Assembly: GCA_034086705.1 (NCBI GenBank)
Contig: JAXDZV010000062.1
Coordinates: 1-29,682, forward strand
Reading direction: 5' to 3'
DNA: 29,682 nucleotides
Source of the DNA: UMGS1225 sp034086705
GTDB taxonomy: Bacteria > Bacillota > Clostridia > Oscillospirales > CAG-272
Shown: positions 1 to 8,181 of the stretch, in pieces
How the letters are laid out: each line of letters begins with the position of its first letter
Numbering within the stretch: the first letter of the stretch is position 1
Position numbers and translations under genes: made by a program
Notes under the pieces: generated by a model
What the model was told of the DNA's origin: nothing
What the model saw: the letters and a program-made list of their open reading frames with translations, nothing else
Databases searched by the model: none

Positions 1-1184
1 CGATCACGGCTGTTTTCGTAATCAAAAGCGGTATCATGAATCCACACGGCAATTTGGCGCATTTCTGCTTCGCCAAAACCACGGGTAGTGACTGCAGGGG
101 TTCCGATACGTAACCCACTGGTGATGGTGAACTTACGCGGATCGTTCGGCACGGAATTCTTGTTGGCCGTGATGTGAACATCATCTAGGCGTGTTTCAAG
201 CTCTTTGCCGCTGATCGGCAGATCGCGTAGATCCAAAAGCATCAAATGGTTGTCTGTTCCTCCGGAAACCAGTGAAAAACCAGACGCAGTCAGTGCCTGT
301 GCCAAAACACGGGCGTTGTGTACGATTTTTTGCGCATATACAGAAAATGAGGGTTGGAGTGCTTCTCCGAGCGCAACGGCCTTTGCGGCAATAATGTGCA
401 TCAGAGGACCGCCCTGAGTACCTGGGAAAACAGCTTTGTCAATAACCGCAGCGTATTTTTCTTTACATAAAATTAGACCGCCGCGAGGACCGCGCAATGT
501 TTTATGCGTGGTAGTTGTAACAACGTCCGCATAAGGGACAGGGTTAGGATGTACGCCGCCGGCGACAAGCCCGGCAATGTGCGCCATATCCACCATTAAG
601 TAGGCGCCCACTTCATCTGCAATTTGCCGAAAACGCTTGAAATCGATGATGCGTGGATATGCAGAGGCCCCAGCCAAAATCAATTTCGGACGGCATGCAA
701 GTGCTTTTTGACGCACATCGTCATAGTCAATACGCTGATCGTCCTGTCGAACACTATAAGAAACAATGTGAAAATACTTTCCGGAGATATTGACCGGTGA
801 ACCGTGAGACAGATGCCCTCCGTTGGAAAGATCCATAGATAAAACAGTATCACCCGGCTGCAGCAAAGCAAAAAACACAGCTAAATTTGCGTTTGCACCG
901 CTATGTGGCTGGACATTAGCATGTTCTGCGCCAAATAAGCGACAGGCGCGTTCCCGTGCGATGGTTTCAACTTCATCTACATAAACGCAGCCACCATAAT
1001 AGCGCTTTCCCGGATATCCTTCGGCGTATTTGTTAGTCAGAACCGATCCTGCCGCGTATAAAACCGCCTTGGACACAATATTTTCCGAGGCGATCAATTC
1101 GATGTTATGCTGCTGGCGTTGCAATTCTTTGTCGCACGCTGCAAAAACTGCACTGTCTGATTGCTGAAGCTCATCATAAAACAT
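1..1184 (-). CDS. glyA: Serine hydroxymethyltransferase (3' end outside window)
   Basis: PLP enzyme that interconverts serine and glycine and charges tetrahydrofolate with a one-carbon unit; cytosolic. The frame is open from 1184 to the left edge (394 codons); the family is about 410-420 residues, so only some 20 C-terminal residues are missing. Visible landmarks: the N-terminal NIELIASEN block, YAEGYPGKRYYGG near residues 53-65, VDMAHIAGLVAGG near 198-210, and the PLP-lysine motif TTTTHKT with the Schiff-base lysine at about residue 228. An ATG at 1190 touches the Shine-Dalgarno GGAGGG, so the ATG at 1184, six bases from it, is the better start. The gene is monocistronic at its 5' end, divergent from dapB, with its own promoter at 1247-1276. 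Confidence 0.97.
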   Translation of the reverse strand, partial: MFYDELQQSDSAVFAACDKELQRQQHNIELIASENIVSKAVLYAAGSVLTNKYAEGYPGKRYYGGCVYVDEVETIARERACRLFGAEHANVQPHSGANANLAVFFALLQPGDTVLSMDLSNGGHLSHGSPVNISGKYFHIVSYSVRQDDQRIDYDDVRQKALACRPKLILAGASAYPRIIDFKRFRQIADEVGAYLMVDMAHIAGLVAGGVHPNPVPYADVVTTTTHKTLRGPRGGLILCKEKYAAVIDKAVFPGTQGGPLMHIIAAKAVALGEALQPSFSVYAQKIVHNARVLAQALTASGFSLVSGGTDNHLMLLDLRDLPISGKELETRLDDVHITANKNSVPNDPRKFTITSGLRIGTPAVTTRGFGEAEMRQIAVWIHDTAFDYENSRD

Positions 1185-1246
1185 TTTCATCCCTCCGGTT
1201 GTTTTTTATGCGTGGTTTGTCATAAAATGGCCTGATAATTTATAGT

Positions 1247-1276
1247 ATTGTATCATACGGATTTTGTGGTTGTCAA
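1247..1276 (-). promoter_or_regulatory. glyA promoter
   Basis: On the minus strand TTGACA (1271-1276), an 18-bp spacer and TACAAT (1247-1252) form a sigma-A-type promoter. The predicted start is about 55 bases upstream of the glyA start codon. No glycine or purine riboswitch-like fold was evident in the short leader. Confidence 0.75.
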
Positions 1277-1326
1277 TCGGTATTATGGACAAAAAGTAAC
1301 TGCAAAGACGTGTTTTTAAAAGCCGT

Positions 1327-1355
1327 TTGACTTTTCGAAAAAAACATGCTAAACT
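1327..1355 (+). promoter_or_regulatory. dapBF promoter
   Basis: TTGACT (1327-1332), a 17-bp spacer and TAAACT (1350-1355). Transcription should begin near 1362, leaving a leader of only about 14 bases with GGAGG at 1367-1371. This rules out any dapB start upstream of 1362 and supports ATG 1376. The short leader leaves no room for a lysine riboswitch. Confidence 0.75.
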
Positions 1356-1375
1356 ACAGAATTATGGGAGGACAA

Positions 1376-2047
1376 ATGAGGCTGATCGTTTCGGGTGCTT
1401 GCGGACATATGGGGCTCGCAGTATTGCGCCAAATGAAGCGTTGTGCGGAGCCCGTCATTCTTGCTGCGGCGATTGATCCACGCGGTAAGGGTGGATGCCT
1501 GCAGCAGATCAAGCAGTACAGCGGGCCGGCAGACGCTATTATTGATTTTTCCGATCCTTCCGGAGCACGGACCCTTTTGCGTTATGCTGCGGTGCGGCGT
1601 ATTCCCCTTGTGATGGGAACGACCGGTCTTTCTGCAGAGCAAAAAGACTATATGCGGCGATGTGCCGCGTTGGTTCCCATTTTCTATAGTGAAAACTATG
1701 CGGTGGGAATTGGTTTTTTGCACAGGACACTATGTTCAGCAGCAAAAGTGTTCCCCAAGGCGGAATGCCAAATTGTTGAAGTGCACCGCAGCAGGAAGGT
1801 AGATGTGCCGAGCGGGACAGCTCTTGCATTAGCGCGTGCTCTTGGCAAAGAGGTTCCGATTCATTCCATGCGTTGTGCAGAGATTGTCGGAGAACATACG
1901 GTGTATTTATTCTTGGAAGGAGAAGTTCTCGTTTTTTCGCATCGTGCGCAGGACCGTGCTCTGTTTGCCAGAGGGGCGCTCAGCGCAGCTGCATTTCTGC
2001 AAAACCGCCGTCCGGGGCTGTACGGAATGGAGGATTTGCTTTCATGA
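1376..2047 (+). CDS. dapB: 4-hydroxy-tetrahydrodipicolinate reductase
   Basis: NAD(P)H-dependent reductase of the diaminopimelate/lysine pathway; cytosolic. The 223-residue product has an N-terminal Rossmann start (SGACGHMG, residues 6-13), GTTG at 81-84, and the family active-site block EVHRSRKVDVPSGTA at 135-149. In the canonical block (EAHHRHKVDAPSGT) two histidines are adjacent; here H137 and K141 are kept but the second histidine is Arg138. The protein is a little shorter than the usual 240-270 residues. Start ATG 1376 is chosen because GGAGG at 1367-1371 precedes it and the promoter places the mRNA start near 1362. Its TGA overlaps the dapF ATG, so the two are translationally coupled. 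Confidence 0.93.
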   Translation: MRLIVSGACGHMGLAVLRQMKRCAEPVILAAAIDPRGKGGCLQQIKQYSGPADAIIDFSDPSGARTLLRYAAVRRIPLVMGTTGLSAEQKDYMRRCAALVPIFYSENYAVGIGFLHRTLCSAAKVFPKAECQIVEVHRSRKVDVPSGTALALARALGKEVPIHSMRCAEIVGEHTVYLFLEGEVLVFSHRAQDRALFARGALSAAAFLQNRRPGLYGMEDLLS

Positions 2048-2898
2048 AGCTTATATTCACAAAAATGCATGGGCTGGGCAATGATTATATTTTCATTACA
2101 CAGGCACGTAATCCGAATTTGACTGTTTCCGATGTACAGGCAATGAGTGCATGGCTTTCAAGACGACGTATTAGCGTGGGGGCAGACGGTGTCGTTTTCC
2201 TTTGTCCATGCCCGGACGCCGATTTTGCCATGTATGTTTTCAATGCGGATGGCAGCCGGGCGCAAACATGCGGCAACGCGTTGCGATGCGCCGGCCTGTA
2301 TTACTTACAAAATACTAAAACGCCGCTACCGTGTGTGAATGTGCGGACAATGGCCGGTTTGCGCCGTGTATATCCGGAGTCAGCAGAGCATATCACAGTC
2401 GATATGGGGCATTCGTCTTTTCTTCCGACGCAGATTCCGCTGGCGACAGGATATGCAGCAACATTTACGTATCGTTTTCTGGGAGTACCTCTGGAAATAC
2501 ATGCGGTGAGCATGGGAAATCCACATGCGGTGGTGTTTTCGGATGCGATAGAACATGTGGATCTGGAAACGCTTGGCAGAGAAATTCAAAGATGCGACGC
2601 TTTTTTGGAACAGGTTAATGTGGAATTTGTCAAGTTGCTCGCAGACGGTTCAATTCGCATGCGCGTTTATGAACGAGGCAGCGGGATCACGACGGCGTGC
2701 GGATCCGGTGCATGTGCTGCTGTCAGTGTTGCGGTACGGTGCGGATTATGTGCACGCGGTGCATTTATAACCGTTCGGTTGGATGGCGGAGATTTACAGG
2801 TTTTATGCGCAGAAGATGACCGCACCTTTTTAATGGGAGATGCGCACCTTGTTTATGAAGGAACAGTAGAAATGGACGATGCCGTACGTCCTTTGTAA
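2044..2898 (+). CDS. dapF: Diaminopimelate epimerase
   Basis: Cofactor-independent epimerase that converts LL- to meso-diaminopimelate for peptidoglycan and lysine. The 284-residue product carries the two catalytic cysteines in their family contexts: C76 in TCGNALRC (75-82) and C219 in ERGSGITTACGSGAC (210-224). The N-terminal MHGLGNDY signature (8-15) is intact. Its ATG overlaps the dapB stop (ATGA), with GGAGG about ten bases upstream inside dapB. A meso-DAP cell wall is implied for the host. Full length, no disruption seen. Confidence 0.97.
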   Translation: MKLIFTKMHGLGNDYIFITQARNPNLTVSDVQAMSAWLSRRRISVGADGVVFLCPCPDADFAMYVFNADGSRAQTCGNALRCAGLYYLQNTKTPLPCVNVRTMAGLRRVYPESAEHITVDMGHSSFLPTQIPLATGYAATFTYRFLGVPLEIHAVSMGNPHAVVFSDAIEHVDLETLGREIQRCDAFLEQVNVEFVKLLADGSIRMRVYERGSGITTACGSGACAAVSVAVRCGLCARGAFITVRLDGGDLQVLCAEDDRTFLMGDAHLVYEGTVEMDDAVRPL

Positions 2899-2974
2899 CA
2901 TCGAATGTAAAAGAGTAAAATGTAGAGGATACATAAAATTTATTGGAAAATGCAAATGAAAAGGAGCTATTAAA

Positions 2975-3739
2975 ATGGACACCGAATCTTTCATGTTGGA
3001 AAAAGAAATTACCATTCTTTCCACGTATTGCGATGCAAGTTCCAGGTTAGGACTTTCGCAGTGCTTTGGGTTATTGCAGGATTGTATGACAGAATATTTT
3101 GGTATGCTTGCATGTGATGGTGTGCGCCTGAAACCGGTTTACGGTTGCGCATGGATTATTACTCGAACTGTTCTGGAAATATATACTTTGCCTGATTGGA
3201 ATACGTCTGTGCGTTGCAAAACTGCATTGACCCACAGAACACGCCTAATTGTTGAATTGGACACAACTGTATCTACGCTGCAAGGGAAGGTTTTGCTGCG
3301 GGGAAAACAGGAGCTTTGCCTTTTGAATTTGCAAACAAGACGTCCGGTTCCGAACGATTTTCTGCCGCAGCTAGCCGGTGCCTTGGTGGAGCAGGAGCGT
3401 TGGAATACACGTTTTGCGCGCCTGAGCATGCCTGCAGATGCGTTTTTGATACCGGATTTGGAACAGACCGTATATCCGCAGGATACGGATATGAATGGGC
3501 ATTGTAACAATGTTTCTTATATGCGTATGCTGCTCAACGGAGTTTCTACCTCTCGTGTGTGTGCGATGGATCCGTGCCGAATGGACGTTTCGTTTGTCAA
3601 CGAGTGCCGCGAGGGCAGTCATTTACGTGTATTTTCCGGGAAAGAGGAGGGCGCCTTGCTACTTGAATTGCGCTGTAGAGAGCAGGATGCATGTGCAGAG
3701 CGACAGATTGCCTTGTGTCAAATATGTCCGTTGGTGTGA
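2975..3739 (+). CDS. Acyl-ACP thioesterase
   Basis: Predicted hydrolase that releases fatty acids from acyl carrier protein; double hot-dog fold of the plant FatA/FatB-like bacterial family (PF01643). The product has 254 residues, about the usual bacterial length. The second hot-dog domain contains DTDMNGHCNNVSYM (170-183), matching the family DxNxHxNNxxY active-site segment with Asp172, Asn174 and His176. The first domain spans roughly residues 1-130. No signal peptide, so cytosolic. AAGGAG lies eight bases before ATG 2975. It follows dapF by 76 bases in the same direction and is closed by the hairpin at 3772-3813, so it is probably the last gene of the dap unit. Acyl-chain specificity cannot be read from the sequence. 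Confidence 0.88.
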   Translation: MDTESFMLEKEITILSTYCDASSRLGLSQCFGLLQDCMTEYFGMLACDGVRLKPVYGCAWIITRTVLEIYTLPDWNTSVRCKTALTHRTRLIVELDTTVSTLQGKVLLRGKQELCLLNLQTRRPVPNDFLPQLAGALVEQERWNTRFARLSMPADAFLIPDLEQTVYPQDTDMNGHCNNVSYMRMLLNGVSTSRVCAMDPCRMDVSFVNECREGSHLRVFSGKEEGALLLELRCREQDACAERQIALCQICPLV

Positions 3740-3771
3740 AATCGAGGATGCAGAGTATCAAAACAAATCGA

Positions 3772-3813
3772 AAATTCCCCATGCAGTGGCTTATGACTGC
3801 ATGGGGAATTTTT
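3772..3813. terminator. Bidirectional terminator between convergent genes
   Basis: A perfect 16-bp inverted repeat (3772-3787 and 3796-3811) with an 8-base loop. It is followed by T residues on the plus strand and flanked by A-rich sequence (3761-3774) that gives a T-rich tract on the minus strand. It lies between the convergent thioesterase and EamA genes and can serve both. Confidence 0.9.
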
Positions 3814-3904
3814 GCGCGCTTTTATCCATCAATGGTTGTGGGGTGTTGCAATATATACGGAACACCTGTAAGAAGAATGGGTGGAAGTTTTGATCCAGAT
3901 GCAT

Positions 3905-4768
3905 TTAGAGCAATGCCAAAGCAAGCGTTCCTGCTACAATGAAACACAGCCCGATACATGCACGGCGGGATAGCTTTTCATGAAAAACAAAATAAGAAAA
4001 GACGATTGTAACCAAAATACTGAGTTTGTCGATGGGTACTACCGCACTTGCGGGACCGTTTTGCAGCGCATAGTAATAACAAAGCCAGGAAGCACCGGTT
4101 GCTATGCCGGAAAGCAACAGAAATCCAAGTTCCCCGCGCGGTATAGCGTGTATCAGTGACAACTTTTTTTGCATCAGAACGATGCACCATGCCATTAGCA
4201 GAACTACAGCGGTACGAATCGCAGTTCCCAGATTAGATTCGACGCCTTCCATGCCGATTTTTCCGAGAATCGAAGTGAGGCTGGCAAAAACGGTGCTCAG
4301 TAGTGCATAAATCAGCCATCCTTTTCGAGACTTTTGAGATGCCTTTGTTTTTTTATATTCCAGCATCAAAAATGTGCCCAAAGCAATACCGATCACTGCA
4401 CAGCCTTTTACAATCGTTACCGTTTCATGAAAAAAAAGAAAAGCAAGTAAAATGGTCAAAACCATGCCTGATTTATCAATTGCAACTACTTCGCTGATGT
4501 TGCCGCGCTGTAATGCACGAAAATAACAGAGCCATGAAGCACCGGTTGCAAGACCGGATAAGATCAGAAAGAGCCAGGTGCGCGCAGAAAGTTCGCAAAC
4601 CGTTGCGGCGGAGCCTCGCAGAAAAACCATCAACCATGCAAACAGTAAGACAATTCCCGTGCGCAGTGCAGTGGCAATATCGCTGTCTGTTTTACGAATG
4701 CCGCATTTGGCAAGTATGGAGGTCAGCCCGGCAAACAGCGCGGAACCGAAAGCGGCCAACAGCCACAT
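3905..4768 (-). CDS. EamA/DMT-superfamily permease
   Basis: Integral membrane transporter of the drug/metabolite superfamily, about ten transmembrane helices, 287 residues. The sequence is an internal duplication: both halves carry LTSILxK...TAxRTxxVLLxAW, then SGxATGASWLCY...AL, then AxDK. This is the tandem EamA domain arrangement. The substrate is unknown. Start ATG 4768 follows GAAGGTG at a good spacing; an in-frame TTG 18 bases upstream is less likely. It lies 42 bases downstream of the small Zn-finger gene and probably shares its promoter at 5076-5103. Transcription ends at the hairpin at 3772-3813. Confidence 0.88.
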   Translation of the reverse strand: MWLLAAFGSALFAGLTSILAKCGIRKTDSDIATALRTGIVLLFAWLMVFLRGSAATVCELSARTWLFLILSGLATGASWLCYFRALQRGNISEVVAIDKSGMVLTILLAFLFFHETVTIVKGCAVIGIALGTFLMLEYKKTKASQKSRKGWLIYALLSTVFASLTSILGKIGMEGVESNLGTAIRTAVVLLMAWCIVLMQKKLSLIHAIPRGELGFLLLSGIATGASWLCYYYALQNGPASAVVPIDKLSILVTIVFSYFVFHEKLSRRACIGLCFIVAGTLALALL

Positions 4769-4810
4769 GTTTTCACCTTCTTTCAATGAAAATAGCGCAA
4801 GGCGACTGCT

Positions 4811-5044
4811 TTAGCGTGCCGGAATATCTGCATCATCTGTGTCTTGCGGCAGCGGTGCAAACAAAAGGCAACCCATTTTTCGGAATTGCCTCACCTTTTC
4901 ATCCAGCAGATCGGTTGAAACGCCAAACTCATTTGCAAGACAGTTTTTACACATGTAGGATTTCGCACCGCGATTGACCAATTTGCGGTGCAGCCCAATT
5001 TCAACGTCGGTTAGTTCTCGATTACATTTAATACATTGCGCCAT
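4811..5044 (-). CDS. Small four-cysteine (zinc-ribbon-like) protein
   Basis: A 77-residue soluble protein with CIKC at residues 4-7 and CKNC near 37-40, spaced like a zinc ribbon, and a further Cys near residue 64. Between the pairs is ELTDVEIGLHRKLVNRGAKS. Small proteins of this type recur in Clostridia (recalled, not searched); I know of no assigned function. ATG 5044 is chosen because the protein opens directly on the first CxxC; the Shine-Dalgarno is weak. Longer in-frame starts run into the promoter at 5076-5103. It is probably co-transcribed with the downstream EamA permease. A metal-binding or nucleic-acid-binding adaptor role is only a guess. Confidence 0.75.
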   Translation of the reverse strand: MAQCIKCNRELTDVEIGLHRKLVNRGAKSYMCKNCLANEFGVSTDLLDEKVRQFRKMGCLLFAPLPQDTDDADIPAR

Positions 5045-5075
5045 ACAGATTCTCGCTTTTCTTTTTTTCACATTC

Positions 5076-5103
5076 ATTATAGCGTATTTGTGTAAAAAAG
5101 CAA
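5076..5103 (-). promoter_or_regulatory. Promoter of the zinc-ribbon/EamA unit
   Basis: Minus-strand TTGCTT (5098-5103), a 16-bp spacer and perfect TATAAT (5076-5081). The -35 lies inside a 17-bp sequence (5091-5107) that is repeated exactly at the pckA promoter (7129-7145). Confidence 0.75.
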
Positions 5104-5179
5104 CTGTACATCTGAAATTACTGTGTGTCAGTAACAGATTCCGAAAAAACACGAAAGACACGAGAATGCACTTGCGGAC

Positions 5180-5223
5180 AAAAACCCCATTCGTCCAAAC
5201 GGGTATGTTTGCGGCGAATGGGG
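5180..5223 (-). terminator. pckA terminator
   Basis: CGAATGGGG (minus strand) pairs with CCCCATTCG, with an inner CAAAC/GTTTG stem, followed on the minus strand by TTTTT. It starts 22 bases after the pckA stop codon. Confidence 0.88.
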
Positions 5224-5244
5224 CATGAGGTGTATATGACTTGC

Positions 5245-7023
5245 TTATTTTTTGAGGTTGGCTTCCAATTTATCAAGTTCTTCATACAGCTCTTTTGGCA
5301 TATGATCACCAATTTGAGCATAGAACTCACGGATATTTGTCACATCTGACAACCAGCTTTCGCGGTCAACCGTCAGCAGATCCCGGATTGTATCTGTTGT
5401 AAGATCCAACCCCTCAATATCGATGTCCTCAGGCCTTGGCAAATAGCCGATTGGCGTTTCCACCGCATCTGCCTTTCCGTCACAACGGTCCAAGATCCAA
5501 AGCAGCACACGCATATTATCGCCGAATCCCGGCCAGATGAAGTTTCCGTCGTCGTCCGTGCGGAACCAGTTGACATGGAAAATTTTCGGAGGATTCGGAA
5601 TTTTCTTGCCCATCTCCAACCAATGTGCGAAATAATCGCCCATGTTGTATCCAACGAACGGACGCATTGCCATTGGGTCACGACGTACTACGCCGACAGC
5701 GCCTGCGGCAGCAGCAGTAGTTTCGGATGCCATAATAGAACCGACAAAGGTGCCGTGCTGCCAGTTGCGGGATTCATAAACCAGCGGTGCGGTTTTTGCC
5801 CGGCGTCCGCCGAAAATGATAGCGGAAAGCGGCACGCCGTTGGGATTGTTAAACTCGGGAGAAAGACACGGACAGTTGGAAGCTTTGGCAGTAAAACGAG
5901 AATTGGGATGTGCACCGCAGGTCGATTTGTCATGCTTGTCATACTTGCGATAATCCCATGGATTCCCTTTCCAGTCAACCGCATTTGCAGGCGGATCGTT
6001 GTCCAGGCCTTCCCACCAAACTGTGTTGTTATCCAAATTATGAACGACGTTGGTAAAAATGGTGTCACGGCGCGTGGTAGCCAGAGCATTGGGGTTGGAC
6101 TTTTCATTTGTCCCCGGTGCAACGCCGAAGAACCCGTTTTCGGGGTTTACAGCCCACAGTCTGCCATCTTTCCCGATACGGATCCAGGCGATGTCATCTC
6201 CGACACAGCTGACTTTATATCCCATATCGCGGTAATGCTTAGGTGGAATCAGCATTGCAAGATTTGTTTTTCCGCATGCAGACGGAAAGGCTGCAGAAAC
6301 ATAGTAGACTTTACCATCCGGTTTTTGCAGGCCTAAAATCAGCATATGTTCAGCCATCCAACCTTCTTTGCGGCCCAGATAGGACGCGATGCGCAGCGCA
6401 AAACATTTTTTGCCAAGCAACACATTTCCGCCGTAACCGGAGTTGACGCTCCAAATTGTATTGTCTTGCGGGAAATGGCAGATGTAGCGGTTGTTCTCAT
6501 CCAATGTTGCTTTGGAGTGAAGACCTTTAATAAAGTCTGCAGAATCGCCCAAAGCATCGATTACCGCCTTGCCGACCCGTGTCATGATCTCCATATTTAA
6601 AACAACGTAAATAGAATCGGTCAATTCAATGCCGATCTTCGCAAACGGAGAACCAACAACGCTCATAGAATAGGGGATGATGTACATCGTGCGTCCCTTC
6701 ATGGAACCGCGATAAATCTTCCGCAGGCGTTCATAGCACTCATTTGGCTCAATCCAGTTGTTAATATTACCTGCTTCTTCTTTGGTGGGTGTACAAATAA
6801 AAGTTCTGCCTTCTACGCGTGCGACGTCATTTACTGCGGTGCGGTGCAGATAGCAGCCGGGCAGTAGATCCTGATTCAAACGAATCATCTCGCCGCTTTG
6901 GCAGGCTTGCTCGCGCAGCGTGGCAATTTGTTCTTCGCTACCATCAATCCATACAATAGAATCTGGCTGGGTCAGGGCAGCCATCTCATCAATCCACTTT
7001 AAAACATGCTGGTTATTGGTCAC
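5245..7023 (-). CDS. pckA: Phosphoenolpyruvate carboxykinase (GTP)
   Basis: Interconverts oxaloacetate plus GTP with PEP, CO2 and GDP; gluconeogenic or, in anaerobes, an anaplerotic CO2-fixing step toward succinate. The 592-residue length and motifs are those of the GTP family, not the ATP family: AAFPSACGKTN (244-254) is the characteristic P-loop with the reactive cysteine, preceded by the YGGN/LLGKKCFALR region and followed by VGDDIAW. FVGYNMGDYFAHW and the NWFRTDDDG segment lie in the C-terminal half. The start is GTG 7023, preceded by AAGGAGAGAGG. The gene has its own promoter (7113-7141) and terminator (5180-5223), so it is monocistronic. A 20-bp palindrome in its leader (7073-7092) may be an operator. 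Confidence 0.97.
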   Translation of the reverse strand: MTNNQHVLKWIDEMAALTQPDSIVWIDGSEEQIATLREQACQSGEMIRLNQDLLPGCYLHRTAVNDVARVEGRTFICTPTKEEAGNINNWIEPNECYERLRKIYRGSMKGRTMYIIPYSMSVVGSPFAKIGIELTDSIYVVLNMEIMTRVGKAVIDALGDSADFIKGLHSKATLDENNRYICHFPQDNTIWSVNSGYGGNVLLGKKCFALRIASYLGRKEGWMAEHMLILGLQKPDGKVYYVSAAFPSACGKTNLAMLIPPKHYRDMGYKVSCVGDDIAWIRIGKDGRLWAVNPENGFFGVAPGTNEKSNPNALATTRRDTIFTNVVHNLDNNTVWWEGLDNDPPANAVDWKGNPWDYRKYDKHDKSTCGAHPNSRFTAKASNCPCLSPEFNNPNGVPLSAIIFGGRRAKTAPLVYESRNWQHGTFVGSIMASETTAAAAGAVGVVRRDPMAMRPFVGYNMGDYFAHWLEMGKKIPNPPKIFHVNWFRTDDDGNFIWPGFGDNMRVLLWILDRCDGKADAVETPIGYLPRPEDIDIEGLDLTTDTIRDLLTVDRESWLSDVTNIREFYAQIGDHMPKELYEELDKLEANLKK

Positions 7024-7072
7024 TTTTCCTCTCTCCTTTGCGATTTGTCTGAATGGTAAAACGGATCAGACG

Positions 7073-7092
7073 TGACATTGGGTATCATGTCA
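7073..7092. promoter_or_regulatory. Possible operator palindrome in the pckA leader
   Basis: TGACATTGGGTATCATGTCA: 6-bp perfect arms TGACAT/ATGTCA around an 8-base centre, about 15-33 bases downstream of the predicted pckA start site. The position suits a roadblock repressor. The regulator is unknown. Confidence 0.4.
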
Positions 7093-7112
7093 ACCATTCC
7101 CCCTCATAGTAC

Positions 7113-7141
7113 AGTTTACTACAAATTTTGTAAAAAAGCAA
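7113..7141 (-). promoter_or_regulatory. pckA promoter
   Basis: Minus-strand TTGCTT (7136-7141), a 17-bp spacer and TAAACT (7113-7118). Its -35 region is part of the 17-bp block TGTAAAAAAGCAACTGT (plus strand, 7129-7145) also found at 5091-5107. Confidence 0.65.
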
Positions 7142-7221
7142 CTGTTTTTTCGAGATTGTGATTTTTTTTACAATTCGTAAATAAACAGGTAAAAGGTATC
7201 GACACTCTGCCGCGAGGTGCT

Positions 7222-8097
7222 TTATATGCCATATGCGGATATTGCATTGGCAATTTGACAAAACTCTTCCAGGGAAAGTTGCTCTCCGCGTAACTGCACA
7301 TGGAATCCTTGTGCGGTTAACAGTGCTGCAAGCTTTTCTTTGGGAATTGTTTGAAAAGCGGCTGCAAGTGCGTTTAGGAGTGTTTTTCTCCGCTGTGCAA
7401 ATGCCGCGCGAATCACTCTAAAAAGTATTTTTTCATCAAGTGTATGTACCGGAGGTTGGCGATATACTGACAGGCAAATCACGCTGGAATCTACTTTCGG
7501 CCGAGGAATAAAGCAACCTGCAGATACGTCGAACAAGCGGCGTACCGATGCGTAATAGGAAACGGAGGCGGTAACTGCCCCGTAATCCGGGGTGCCGGGA
7601 ACAGCGCACAAACGACGGGCAACCTCTTTTTGTACCATAACGGTTATATAGTCAAACGGCACACGGGATTCCAGCAGTTTCAGCAGCACGGGCGTTGTGA
7701 TGTAGTATGGAAGATTGGCACATACAGATACCGGCATATCTGCAAAATACTGTTTCACAAGGGTTGGCAGATCCGTTTGCATAATATCGGTATGCAGTAC
7801 GGCGAGATTCGCATAGTGCGCAAGTGTTTTATGCAAAATGCGGATCATATCCGCATCGATTTCCACAGCAACCACTTTGGAAAAGCGTTCGCACAAACAT
7901 TGTGTTAGGCAACCGATCCCCGGTCCAATTTCCAGGATACCGCTTTTTTTCGATGCGCCGCATTCTTGTGCGATGCGCTGTGGAACCGCTGCTTCACATA
8001 AAAAATTCTGTCCGAATTTTTTTTGAAATTTTGCATGATGTTCTTGCATGATTTCGCGAATATAGGATAGGTCTGTCAGCCGTTTCTCTTTTTCCAT
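7222..8097 (-). CDS. rsmA: 16S rRNA dimethyladenosine transferase
   Basis: RsmA/KsgA dimethylates two adjacent adenosines in the 3'-terminal hairpin of 16S rRNA (A1518/A1519 in E. coli numbering) during 30S maturation. The 291-residue product shows KKFGQNFL at 27-33, the SAM-binding EIGPGIGCLT at 56-65 and the catalytic NLPYYITTPVL at 128-138, all family hallmarks. Start ATG 8097 follows GGGAGAG; an in-frame TTG at 8118 lies upstream of that Shine-Dalgarno and is rejected. The probable promoter is at 8182-8210. pckA lies 198 bases downstream and has its own promoter; no convincing terminator was seen between them. Confidence 0.96.
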   Translation of the reverse strand: MEKEKRLTDLSYIREIMQEHHAKFQKKFGQNFLCEAAVPQRIAQECGASKKSGILEIGPGIGCLTQCLCERFSKVVAVEIDADMIRILHKTLAHYANLAVLHTDIMQTDLPTLVKQYFADMPVSVCANLPYYITTPVLLKLLESRVPFDYITVMVQKEVARRLCAVPGTPDYGAVTASVSYYASVRRLFDVSAGCFIPRPKVDSSVICLSVYRQPPVHTLDEKILFRVIRAAFAQRRKTLLNALAAAFQTIPKEKLAALLTAQGFHVQLRGEQLSLEEFCQIANAISAYGI

Positions 8098-8133
8098 GTG
8101 TGTTTCTCTCCCATGCAACTTTTGAAAAAACTC

Positions 8134-8162
8134 TTGACATCGTTACAACTTGATGCTATAAT
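8134..8162 (+). promoter_or_regulatory. tRNA-Thr promoter
   Basis: TTGACA (8134-8139), a 17-bp spacer and TATAAT (8157-8162): a full consensus promoter as expected for a stable RNA. Predicted start near 8169, about 50 bases before the mature tRNA. Confidence 0.85.
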
Positions 8163-8181
8163 AGCACGCGTGATCTTGTGT

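Noticed and set aside
1356..1375. A lysine riboswitch ahead of dapB
   Set aside because: The promoter leaves only about 14 bases of leader, far too short.
1873..2043. N-terminal extension of dapF back to 1873
   Set aside because: It would overlap dapB deeply; ATG 2044 starts the conserved MKLIFTKMHGLGND segment and overlaps the dapB stop as ATGA.
5575..6336. A 253-codon plus-strand frame inside pckA
   Set aside because: Shadow of a well-supported GTP-PEPCK gene; no ribosome-binding site or recognisable protein.
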